Source: Lojkania enalia (taxonomy: Eukaryota > Ascomycota > Dothideomycetes > Pleosporales). From it: a stretch of 64,000 nt of DNA. Location: assembly GCA_010094045.1 (NCBI GenBank), contig ML986612.1:266440-330439 (forward strand), given 5' to 3'. The position numbers and the translations under genes are program-made. Positions within the stretch are counted from its first letter, which is position 1. Each line of letters opens with the position of its first letter. Positions 12,297-21,795 of the stretch are shown piece by piece. The notes beneath the pieces were generated by a model that was not told where the DNA came from, did no database searches, and saw nothing but the letters and a program-made list of their open reading frames with translations.

Positions 12297-12913
12297 GGTG
12301 GCTAGCTGCGAAGCTGGGAATTAGTAAATGGAGAGACCTCCAAGGAATGCAGCGAGGCTATGTCGTTCTGGAAGAACACAGCAAAATGGAGGTGCGTCTG
12401 AGGATAGATATGTGTAAATACACATGAGTACCAAGTGGGGTTTGACGGCTCCAGAGCTCTACGAGGGCTGCAACCGCCTGACTCCTCACGGGCACGCCTC
12501 TGCCTCGGTCCCTGCCGGCCCAACTCCGGCCCCGCACAGGTACCCCCGAAGAGGGAAAGCGCCAACGGCTGAATGCTTCCTCAACTCCGTTCATGGCTCG
12601 TGATAATTTGACCGATTCTAACATCATCGTATTCACACGTAAGACTTGTTCCGGCTATGTCGCTGGTTCTTGGTCGCGCTTAGTTTGAACATCTTTACCC
12701 TTTTGAGCTGAAGCGCCAAACTCCCTGGCATTGTTATGTTTCCTTTTCGGGTTAAACAGGCAAACATGAATTGCGTTTCATCTGGGCTTGCATTCTACAT
12801 CTCCTTGGCATGCCATCTAATCAGTCTCTCTGCTCTGCCCTGGTTCCCTATTTCCTTCCTGTCTGCTTAACTAAACCATAGCATGTCCCGCCGAAAGCTA
12901 TACTGGCCTAGCA
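12297..12913. promoter_or_regulatory. Upstream region of ALDH and 3' flank of the MFS gene
   Basis: Both neighbours are read leftwards, so this stretch is the ALDH promoter plus the MFS 3' UTR. A GTGGGGTTT motif lies at about 12435, roughly 140 bp upstream of the ALDH start; it resembles G-rich motifs in other promoters of this block. Minus-strand ORFs at 12302-12636 have no family match. Confidence 0.4.
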
Positions 12914-13854
12914 TTAAATCACATACCTGAAGTCTGGCTCCCGATCCGTATACATTGTTGCTTGGTCCCTCACGTACCCTTCAGCAAGCTTCCTATCCTT
13001 ACCAGCCTCCCTCTTCTTGTAGATCGACCGCACAATCCACCATCCACACCAAGCAAACACAAGACATCCCAAACTCCACCCGTGGCCAAGGTAGAAGTGC
13101 GGCGCAGTCTTACTCTGATAAATCTGCCCACTAACTACGCCACCAATGTTGGTAAGGGTGAGGAGTATACCGAGCGACGCTGCTCTTTTGCCGTCTGGCG
13201 CACAGTTCCCGGATAGCCACGTGATATTTCCGCCCGTGCAAAGGAAGCAAGCGGTTGAGATTAGGTATGTGGCGAAGTACCTGACACCGACTGGCACCGG
13301 CGAGATCACGATTGCGTAGCCGACCGCGCCAATAGGCGCCATCATGACGAGTGGCCAGAATCGAGTTCGGTAGCGGTCGGACAGGTAGGCGCCTACGGCG
13401 TAGACAATAGCGCCCCAGATGTTGACGGGGATCACGAGATATTGCGCCTATACGTCTTAGTCTCAATATAATCTTTGGCAAGGACTTATTTCAACCAACG
13501 GAGACATCAATGAACTCACCTGGACAGTCGAATACTGGAACCCGTCTTTGATAATGATCGGTAGGAACGTTCCAAAGCCATATAAGATGGTAACAACAGC
13601 GATCTGAATTAAGCCATGCGCCCAACTCTTTACATCTCTAGCGGCTTCCTTGATATCAGCCATTCCGTAGTGACCCTGACCTCCTGAGTACGCCTCCGTA
13701 CGTTCTGCGCGCTGCCGCATAATTGCTTTTTCTTCCGCGTTTAGAAAATAGGCGGTTTCATAGTTCTTTGGAACAAGGTAGATGCAGCATGCCGCCCAGA
13801 CAACGGTTATGCAGCCTTCAATAATATACAGCCTGCACTCAACGTCAGTTTTCG

Positions 13855-13885
<31 letters not shown>

Positions 13886-14636
13886 TCAAAATAACAAGGA
13901 CAGGAAGAAACGCAATCAGAAGAAAATTGAGAGAGAAATTGTCCACTTACCACCGCCACCCCGCCCATCCAGCAGCACCATCCATGTACAAAATTGCCCA
14001 TGCAATCAGGCCCCCAAAGGCTCCCGACAAAGCACTCGCAATAAACAGATACGCTACTCTTACACCTAACTCTTCTCTCGTGTACCAATTGCACAAGAAT
14101 AGCGTCATGGATGGGAACAGGCATCCTTCAAAGAACCCGAGGAAGATACGCGTTGTCACGAGACCTGCAAAGTTCTGCACAAAGCCAGTGCACAGGCAGA
14201 CGATTCCCCAGCAGAAAGTTATGGTAGGGATGACGCGGTTAAATTGCAGGCGTTTTACCAGCAGGGACGTTGGGAACTAATTATCGTTAACATGCAGAAC
14301 TTGATACTGATAGGACAAATACCATACCTCAGCAAGGATATAAAAGATATAAAACACAGACACCGAGGTGTTAAGCTGTGATCCCTCGAGATTAATATCA
14401 TCCGTCATCCCCTGTGTAGCCGCAAACCCGATATTCCCACGATCAAGGTAGGATATCAACATCAGCATCATCATGACGGGAGCAACGAAGCAATCCAATT
14501 TCCTAACGAGCTTCGCTTCTTTAGTCCTAGCTTCGATGACCGATGGCGATTCATCTTGTTCAAAGTACTCGCGCTGGACCTGACTCTGTTTTTCGTCGGC
14601 CAGGGAAGGCATTTCGTTATTATGGACGTATGCCAT
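12914..14636 (-). CDS. MFS transporter, DAL5/allantoate-permease (anion:cation symporter) family
   Basis: Four exons read leftwards: 14636-14328, 14276-13951, 13832-13520, 13447-12914; 1482 nt, 493 residues. Hallmarks of the fungal ACS family (Dal5, nicotinate/vitamin and organic-anion permeases) are present: cytosolic N-terminus, TM1 with ISYLDRGNIGFA, RIFLGFFEGCLFPS after TM4, WYTREELGVR, and the C-terminal FRYVI ending. About 12 membrane segments are visible and length is normal for the family. Such carriers import carboxylates, ureides or vitamins by proton symport at the plasma membrane; the substrate cannot be named. The intron between exons 2 and 3 carries a 27-A homopolymer. It is divergent from the dehydrogenase gene at 15370, sharing a 733 bp intergenic region, which fits co-regulation with a catabolic block. 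Confidence 0.92.
13855..13881. repeat. Poly(A) homopolymer in an MFS intron
   Basis: Run of about 27 A on the plus strand (poly-T in the transcript) inside the MFS intron 13833-13950, between the donor side and the acceptor TGCAG. On the transcript it would form a long polypyrimidine stretch near the 3' splice site. Confidence 0.9.
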
Positions 14637-15369
14637 AACGAGGTAACGAATCGATGGAATGGACGCGATGAGGAAGGTAGGGATTTGAATGGAAAGATGT
14701 ATTTAGAGCTCTCCAAGTCTCATTTTTCTATCCATGCCTATCTGATATGTAGCCCCCGGCGAGATAGCCAACTAACTAGCTTTTGCTCCAAGAGCGGGGA
14801 TTAGCGCGTTGGAAAACCTGGGGTTAGCACCACGGGAACAAGAATAAGTATCAGGAGATCTAAATAGGATCAGCAGAGTTATTTCCGGTTTTTCGCTAAT
14901 GTATGAGCGCCGAACGGTTTTGAGGCGATTAGCAGCGGTTCGGAGATGGTGGATTATTGGGCAGTGGCGGCCAAGACAACGTCACAATAGCGAGGCGGGC
15001 TAGAGGTTAGCGCCCTCCAACCACAAGATTTGGAGATTGCGGAGAAATGCGCTAGATTAGGTTGGAGTTGAGGGTACTCCAAATGCGGGGCCTCGGTATG
15101 GGAAATGAGGGGTCGGTTGTCGGAAACCACAAAAGGTTCGGTCGAGATATTGCCTCTAAGTTGACACATTCGGTAAGAGCTCGCCGTGACGTAAAAGAGG
15201 CGAGTATTGAGTTAGGGTATTGCCTTAAGTTTTTGTCAGGGATCGTATGATGGACGTATGCTGTCCGAAGTTGTGAGAAACTGAGGTTTGTCTATCCATC
15301 TTCGAGTTTGCGCGCGAGCCGACAGTGGACAAATTGAGCAATTTCCGTTACCTTTAACGAGACGAAACT
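14637..15369. promoter_or_regulatory. Divergent promoter region, MFS transporter / HIBADH-like gene
   Basis: 733 bp between two divergent genes. GCGGGG motifs occur at 14794-14799 (GCGGGGATTAG) and 15085-15090 (GCGGGGCCTCGG), and an AGGGG at about 15108. Similar cores recur in promoters across the block. No convincing ORF; 15062-15250 is short and featureless. Confidence 0.5.
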
Positions 15370-16455
15370 ATGGCTTCACCAGATAAGATGGTGGCCTTTA
15401 TTGGTATGTTAGTTTTGCAATCACCAAAGTCTGGACTAACAATTTACCATAGGCTTGGGAGTGATGGGCTACCCGATGGCCCTCAACCTCCGAAAAGGCC
15501 TCGATGTCTCGCATACACTCCTGGTATGCGACGTTGTGCCCGACGCAATATCGCGGTTTCAGCAAGACAGCAAAGGAAAAGGACCAGTAGAAGTCATTAA
15601 AAGCGGATATGAAGCGGTCCAGAAAGCTGTACGACTTTAGTCACTCACTAATATGCTTAAATTCTAGTTAACTCAGGTGTATAGAACATAGTAATCACTA
15701 TGCTTCCCGACTCCAACGCCGTCAGAAAAGTCTACCTCGACCCGTCTAACGGCATCCTTGCCGGCGCTGAAGCTGCTATTAGAGCCTCACCGCAAAACAA
15801 AATCATCATGGAATGCGGAACAATCGAGACAGCTACAATCCTCGACGTCGCGAAAACAACGAGTGAATGCAGTGTCGCTTCGTTGCTCACATTTGTTGAT
15901 GCGCCAGTATCAGGCGGTCCGATGGGCGCACAGGACGGAACGCTGACGTTCATGGTCGGTACTAATAATAAAGATGTGTTTCCCACTGTCAAGAGCATAC
16001 TAGGGCACATGGGTAAGGAAGACAGTGTGTTCCTCTGCGGCGATGTGGGTGCCGGAACAGCCTTCAAGGTTATTAACAACTATCTTTCTGCCATTACATC
16101 ACTAGCCGCATCCGAAGCACTCAACATTGGCACGAAGATGGGACTTGATGTTAAACTGCTTACAGACGTGATCAATGTTAGCGGTGGTCAGTGCTGGGTT
16201 ACAAGTAAAAGCAATCCGGTGCCCGGCGTGCAGCCAAATGTACCGAGCTCAAGGGGTTATGAAGGAGGTTTCAGGATTGAGCTTTGTGAAAAGGTGTTGA
16301 AGATGGGTAGTGACCTTGCCGAGATGGTTGGCGCGAGGACAATTCTTGATAAGCCGACGCTGGAAGCTTTTGCTGAGGCGAAGAATGATCCTAGGTATAA
16401 GGGGAAGGATGCGAGAGTTGTATATAAGTGGTTGAATGAAAGTGAGAGGAAGTAG
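15370..16455 (+). CDS. 3-hydroxyisobutyrate dehydrogenase-like (beta-hydroxyacid dehydrogenase), copy 1
   Basis: Three exons: 15370-15403, 15453-15628, 15685-16455; 981 nt, 326 residues. NAD(P)-dependent beta-hydroxyacid dehydrogenase family (6-phosphogluconate dehydrogenase-like). The Rossmann motif FIGLGVMG is split by the first intron; DAPVSGGPMGAQDGTL (about 143-158) is the substrate-binding block; GTAFKVINNYLS holds the catalytic Lys at about residue 198. Length is that of mitochondrial HIBADH without an obvious targeting peptide, so it is probably cytosolic. Family members oxidise 3-hydroxyisobutyrate, tartronate semialdehyde or related 3-hydroxy acids; substrate here unknown. The second donor is a weaker GTACGA, but it alone preserves the frame into NIVITMLP. 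Divergent from the MFS permease; a diverged relative lies at 19508. Confidence 0.9.
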
Positions 16456-16704
16456 GGGCATAGATAACTGAATTGAAACAGTTGTATCTCATGAGCATGG
16501 AACCTAGTCTGAATGCGCTATACAACATATTATTTGGGATCTGTAGCATATACTATGTGCTTATCAAGATATTTCCGTGAAACGGGCCATCATCTTTATC
16601 AGGTTTCAAATCAGTATAATTGTTTACATATATGACATACCATAGCAAGAAATTCAAAATAATACTACATTAATTCTTTGAGACAGCTAGAGGGCTTATT
16701 TCAA

Positions 16705-17601
16705 TTATGCTTGTCCGGAATTCGTCAACTCCTGCTCTAGAATCGGCAGTCCTACATCCATGGTACTAATCGACAATAATGTCGCCAACTCTAGCACTTC
16801 CATGATCTCCTCCGGCGTTCCTCCATAGCCGAGCACATTCTTCATATGTAACTTCAATCCCGGTTGGTAAAGGTGTGTTGCTGCAGCGTCAAAAGCGCAA
16901 TAAATTAGTTCCTTAACCTATTGATTCGTTAGCACATTCATCCCACACTAGCCACGGGAGAATGGAGGCTATACTTTTGGCTCCAACACCCCTCTCCCCC
17001 CTTCATTCGTCCAAGGCACCGAACTAAATTCCACATACGCCCCAAAAAACTCTGGACTCAGCCTCAAAAAATCCTCCCAAAAGGCATGCCAATAGCCTCT
17101 CTTCTTCTCAAAATCTTCTTTCAGCTTCCACTGCTGCTCACTCATGCCTTCCATCCCCTTCGGCAGCTCCCTGCCTTCTTCTCTTAGGACCTCGAAGAGG
17201 ATGGGGACGCCAATGTTGCACGCGTGGATCCCCAGCGTACTCGTCAAGCACAAAACTTCTACTATTTCTGCCTTGCTCGCGCCATTTGCTAGTGCCTGCC
17301 GCGTGTAGCGGTGGATATTAGGTATGTGAAGATGCGTCGATGCGGCGGATACGGCCAGCGACACCAAACTCTGTATCTTAGGCGACAAACGCCCCTTCTT
17401 CTTTGGGACATTCATCATCCGTAGACTTGCTGCAAACATCTCTGGAGAATGTTTTAGGAGCCTTGACCATAATTCGTCGAAGGCGTTGGCGCCGAGTTCG
17501 GCGTCGAATCGCTCTTTTAGTTGTTGTTGTTCGTCTGTGAGGGACATTTCTGTAGGGGTGGAAAGAATCGTGTATGCTGGGGGGCGGGAGGCCATTCTCA
17601 T
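16705..17601 (-). CDS. Carboxymuconolactone decarboxylase-family protein, two AhpD-like repeats
   Basis: Two exons read leftwards: 17601-16975 and 16917-16705; 840 nt, 279 residues. The intron (CTATAC on the plus strand marks the donor) removes an in-frame stop after LEPK and joins to KELIYCAFDAAATHLY. Each half carries a CMD/AhpD-like helical unit: half 1 has SLVSLAVSAASTHLHIPNIHRYTRQALANGASKAEIVEVL (shown here only as landmarks: SLVSLAVSAASTH and SKAEIVEVL); half 2 has LIYCAFDAAATHL and TPEEIMEVLELATLL. The N-terminal part of each half repeats a short motif (HSPEMFAAS / LSPEFFGAYVEF), showing internal duplication. The AhpD CxxC pair is absent, so it is not a classic alkylhydroperoxidase. 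Function within the block is unknown; decarboxylase or hydratase-like activity on a ring-fission acid is a guess. A second upstream ATG lies nearby, so the exact start is uncertain. Confidence 0.82.
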
Positions 17602-17999
17602 AGTACGGATGTATAGTAATGGGGGTACGGGCCGGCTCGATTGGGAATAGTGGCTTGGTAGTCAATGTGGTGCTGTATTTCGTAAAGCTTGAGGATCCAG
17701 CGTGGTTGCGCTCTGTTGCGAATCACGATGTTGGAGATGGGCAGTACGGATTGATTGGTGGAAAGATGCCCCACATTCCCCAAGTGGGCCGGGAGAAGAC
17801 GCGGGGTTAAATAACGAGAGGCACACGAGTATATTTGCCAATACTAGTATAAGATCGAGAACATAAGGGCTCGAGGATTTTGCAGTATGTAGTCATATTT
17901 AAGGCATTGTTAAGCGCGTGAAGAAAAGTAAATCAAAGGCCGTTACGCTGAACGCCGTGAGCCAAATACATGAGAAGAAGTCGACCGAGACTGAGTCGC
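17602..17999. promoter_or_regulatory. Upstream region of the two-repeat CMD gene
   Basis: About 400 bp between two leftward genes. CCCCAC at 17769-17774 and GCGGGGTTAA at 17801-17810 lie 170-200 bp upstream of the CMD start. Short ORFs here are not supported. Confidence 0.45.
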
Positions 18000-19071
18000 T
18001 TATAAACTACATCCTTTTGACTGTTCTGCACCGAAAAATCGACCCTTGTTCGCAGGCATACTCTCCCATTCCACATCGTGCGCGAATATAATTTCAACTC
18101 CTCCCCTCTCTAGCTCGCGAATTCGAGCAATAGTTTCCTCGGCGCCTTTCTTATCTGCATGTATGCAGCAAGTATGCCCCTCAGCATCATGCCATTCGCC
18201 TATTTCCTTCTCGCCGGTCAATAACCGCCTATCATGGCAGGCATCGCCGGCCATATAGACTTGATTACTGTCGGAAACTCTCGCTAGTATGTTGATATGA
18301 CCTGGCAAGTGGCCTGGCGCATCGACGATGAGAAGAGAGCCATCATTGAATAGATCCAGTGTGTGAGGTAGATGCCTATATGGCCGCCATGATTGCTTAA
18401 AATTGATGATACCCCACTGTTGGTTCATGACTGAAGAAGCATGCGCTTGTGATCCAGATGTTGGATCTGATAATTCCAAAGTGCGACCATTAGGGAGAAG
18501 ATCGCACTCGAAAAACGAGTGCCCTCCCCGAAGGGATGAAGATGTACCGTCAAGCAGCGCTAGTGTTCCATGACCGACAACGAAGGTGGAGTTTGGAAAA
18601 TCCCGGGGTTCTCCTATATGATCCCAATGCACCTATGATCCATCATACTTAGTTTCTCCGTGAATATTTCGGAGGGAGCAGGATATTTGAACATACATGA
18701 GAGTAGATGACATAGTCAATATTGTCCGGAGTCAATCCGCCCTTTGCCAGACTCTTGACTACGTCAGGATCTGTTGTCATAGGCTGCCGGGTGGTAACAT
18801 GCTTCTGTATTGGCTCTGAATATCTCTTAATGTTCCTTCTTACTCCTAAATCGAACACTATTCTTGTTATTTGGCCATTATCGATATTTCGATGTTCGAT
18901 GAGGAATCCAAGTGAGGGTACAGACTTCCGCGCCTCTTGAGAGATTGGGTGGACAAATTGATATTCAGGAAGTGTGAAATGGCCACAGGAGAGCGCATGC
19001 ACCGATACAGTTGCATGTTCCAAGGGTGGAGAGGGGGGTCCACTTTGTCTAACGAAAACCGATGAAGACAT
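18000..19071 (-). CDS. Metallo-beta-lactamase-fold hydrolase (lactonase-like), copy 1
   Basis: Two exons read leftwards: 19071-18697 and 18632-18000; 1008 nt, 335 residues. The intron sits inside the zinc-binding motif and joins ...YSH to VHWDH, giving HVHWDH at about residues 125-130. Further zinc ligands follow in DAPGHLPGHIN (His) and MAGDACHD (Asp), then FAHDVEW near the end. This is the pattern of N-acyl-homoserine-lactonase-like MBL proteins, which hydrolyse lactone rings or esters with two metal ions. The start MSSSVFVR was preferred because its position matches the paralogue at 25938; an upstream in-frame Met would add 36 residues without family support. The paralogue shows the same landmarks (HLTLPE/HFTLPE, RQP, GGL). 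No signal peptide. Substrate unknown. Confidence 0.9.
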
Positions 19072-19507
19072 AACAGGCTCACTGAGAGTTTTCGTAAGAA
19101 AGCAATGGAAAGTATAGAACACTAAGGAAGGCAGGTGGAAGCAAACATCATCAAGGTTGCAATCTGAGGCTGGAGACAATCAACCCGGGACTCTTGGCAT
19201 GGGGAAACATAATAACAGGGACGTACGCTTCGGTGTTTAAACCCACCTTTTTGGGGTAAGCCAGGGTGGTGTCGGGGCGTGCGATGGCGAATTTGTCTTA
19301 TACCCCACCCCAGCCAAGCGTGGAAACTAGTGTGGGGTGGAATTGGAGTTCGCTCCGACGGCCTGGATCGGTCTGCGATTGCCGACCAAGTTAATCGGAA
19401 AGGTAAATGTTTCGCTGCTTCCTGCCCGACTCTAGGAACTCTCGTATCTGCATCTTCTCTACGAGCAAGCTGTTGCAAATCGGCTTCGAAACACGATAAG
19501 GCGCACA
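19072..19507. promoter_or_regulatory. Divergent promoter region with clustered G/C-box motifs
   Basis: 436 bp between the leftward MBL hydrolase and the rightward HIBADH-like gene. Several four-G/C cores lie within about 90 bp: GGGGTAA at 19253-19259, TCGGGGCG at about 19272, TACCCCACCCCAG at 19301-19313 and GTGGGGTGG at 19332-19340. This is the densest such group seen in the window and is a candidate operator for a C2H2 regulator. Confidence 0.55.
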
Positions 19508-20531
19508 ATGAGCGAGGCTTTTGATTTTAAGACGGTTGGCTTTATCGGCCTTGGGGCAATGGGTAAGCCTATGCTGGTTCATCTGGCGAATAAGCTCCCA
19601 TCGGAATCGCAACTATACGTCTTCGATGTAGTCGAGCAGGTAGTGGACGAGCTCCGTACGAAATTTCCAAATAGGGTATTGAAAGCAAGCAGCGCGCGAG
19701 ACGTAGCCCAACAGACGGTGGGTAGTTTATATACTTAATCATGGTAGAAGAACGCTGAAGAACGAACAGGAAACGATAATAACAATGGTTCCGGAAGGCT
19801 CACATGTGCGATCAGTCTACCTTGACCCGCAAAAAGGCGTCTGTAGTACCGATATCTCGAACAAGCTCCTCATCGATTGTTCGACGATAGATACCGCAAC
19901 TAGTCTTGCCGTAAAGGATTACATTGCTGAAAATTTCCCATCTGCGTCTTTTTATGACTCGCCTGTCAGCGGAGGGGTAGTTGGAGCGGTTAAAGGCACA
20001 ATTGCGTTCTTTCTTGGATGCGCAGAGTGGGACCCAAATGTGAAGCGGCTAACACATTTGATGAGCCTGATGGGAAAACAAATCATCCCATGTGGAGGTC
20101 CGTCGCTTGGCCTTGCCGCGAAGCTTTCGAATAATTATCTTTCGGGAGTCATCGCAATTGCTTGTTCGGAAGCCATGGACATGGGCATGCGGTCTGGACT
20201 AGACCCACGCACTCTTGCAAAGGTCTATGCAGCTGGGACTGCGCAGAATACAATCTGCGACAGGTTCAATCCTGTACCGCACGTCTATCCTGAAGCACCG
20301 TCTTCGAAGGGTTACAAAGAGGGGTTCAAGGTTCAGCTCATGCGGAAGGACTTTGCTCTAGCCGTAGACATGGCGAAGAGAGTCGGTTCGAAGAATGTAT
20401 TAGGAGGAGTCGGCTTGGAGACATATGATGGTGCAAGCAAAGACCCTCGGTGTCGAGATCTAGATTCTCGTGTAGTTTACCGTTATCTCGGCGGCCAGGA
20501 GGATTGGCAGTCCCATGTGAATGGTTCATAG
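19508..20531 (+). CDS. 3-hydroxyisobutyrate dehydrogenase-like, copy 2
   Basis: Two exons: 19508-19717 and 19770-20531; 972 nt, 323 residues. Same family as the gene at 15370: GFIGLGAMGKPM Rossmann motif, DSPVSGGVVGAVKGTI substrate-binding block, AAKLSNNYLSG with the catalytic Lys at about residue 188. The intron before ETIITMVPEG lies at the same place (after codon 70) as intron 2 of copy 1, before NIVITMLPD, so both descend from one gene. Similarity by eye is moderate, so duplication is old and substrates may differ. NAD(P)-dependent oxidation of a 3-hydroxy acid or reduction of the semialdehyde is expected. No targeting peptide seen. Confidence 0.9.
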
Positions 20532-20849
20532 ACGTATTCTAAACCCATATTTGCATGAACACTGGAAAAAGCTTCAACCCGATATCCAGGAATATGTGAT
20601 TCTTTGCTCAAGTGCAAAGTAGCGTTGGGGAAGTTTGGGGAAAGAGGGGTATCCCCAACACCGACGTCGGCGACCCACATGGAGGGGCAGAGAAAGTTCA
20701 ACGCATCTGAGCTCGTACCGGATCCCAATCATTAAGACTTCGTCGAACACTCTTCTTCTTGCCTGAATTCAATTCAAGCGGTTACCTCCCTACTCCAGGC
20801 GCATCCACTGACCCGAGACACGATTTTCCACCAATCAGCGACGCCTGCC
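20532..20849. promoter_or_regulatory. Promoter region of the PcaC-like gene
   Basis: 318 bp between co-oriented genes. GGGGTATCCCC (20646-20656) forms facing GGGG/CCCC half-sites, about 195-205 bp upstream of the PcaC-like start; another TTGGGGA lies at about 20633. Confidence 0.5.
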
Positions 20850-21302
20850 ATGTCTTCCGACCCCAAATACGATGACCTCCACAAGCAGCTCTTCGAAGAG
20901 GGCCTGAAGGTGCGACGCAGCGTGGTGGGCAACGAATATGTCGACCGCGCACTGGCCAACGGTTCCACAGAGTTCTCTCGGGCAGGCCAGGAGATAGTCA
21001 CAGAGTGGTGCTGGGGCTATGCGTGGACGCGGCCAGGACTGTCCAAGCAGCAACGCAGTCTCCTTAATATCGGCATGCTCATGGCACTCAATCGCGCTCC
21101 CGAGCTTGCTGTACACATCCGAGGGGCAAGAAACAATGGTCTGTCGGAGCTCGAGATCCGTGAAGCTATCATCCACGCGACTACATACTGCGGGGTCCCG
21201 GCGGGCGTGGACGCAATGAAAACGGCAGAGAAGGTGCTCAATGACATGGCCGAGAAGGGAGAAATGCCACGGGAGCTCGGAAACAAGAGCGACAAGGCAT
21301 AG
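20850..21302 (+). CDS. 4-carboxymuconolactone decarboxylase (PcaC-like)
   Basis: Intronless, 150 residues. It has the full landmark set of bacterial-type gamma-carboxymuconolactone decarboxylase (EC 4.1.1.44, PcaC): [64 protein letters not shown] and [14 protein letters not shown]. Length equals a stand-alone PcaC. In bacteria PcaC converts 4-carboxymuconolactone to 3-oxoadipate enol-lactone in protocatechuate breakdown. Ascomycete fungi normally use the 3-carboxymuconate branch, which does not need this enzyme, so a related lactone or another ring-fission acid is more likely as substrate. Neighbours (MBL hydrolases that could act on an enol-lactone) fit a lactone-handling route. The reaction itself is inferred from family. 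Confidence 0.88.
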   Translation: MSSDPKYDDLHKQLFEEGLKVRRSVVGNEYVDRALANGSTEFSRAGQEIVTEWCWGYAWTRPGLSKQQRSLLNIGMLMALNRAPELAVHIRGARNNGLSELEIREAIIHATTYCGVPAGVDAMKTAEKVLNDMAEKGEMPRELGNKSDKA

Positions 21303-21795
21303 GCGTTCAGCGTGAGGTTCAAGGGAAGAGGACGGTCAGGTGGTTATACGACCGCGTCGCGTCGCGAGATGCACGAATCAGGATGCAGCAGCCTACAACT
21401 ACCAAGGAAGAAATGCCCCACAAATACATATTCAGCACTCAACACCGTCAATATATCTCGCCAAAACATTGCAATAGACCTCAATTTCTCGCAGATGTGT
21501 TCAATTGAATTGTTTCCATGACGCATGCCACTGATCTGCACCAGCTGCCAAGCCACGCCGTCGGTTGGTGGCGTCCCCGGAAGGCGTCCCCACATGTGAC
21601 ACCGTCTCATCTCCGCAGTTTTCAACCGTCTCTCCGCACTCTTCCCATACATCATCTCCAAATTTGCAGTTCCTTTCTCAGCTAACCGTTACTCCAAAAC
21701 TCGTACGATCTACTCACGCTGTTCCAACCTCCTGGGCCCTAGTCTAACCAATGACGGTCTGAGACCTAACCAGTGCTAAGCCCAACCAGCTCCTT
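21303..21795. promoter_or_regulatory. Upstream region of the C2H2 regulator
   Basis: 493 bp between co-oriented genes. ORFs on both strands (21344-21661 minus, 21565-21747 plus) look non-coding. No distinct G-box cluster was seen here. Confidence 0.4.
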
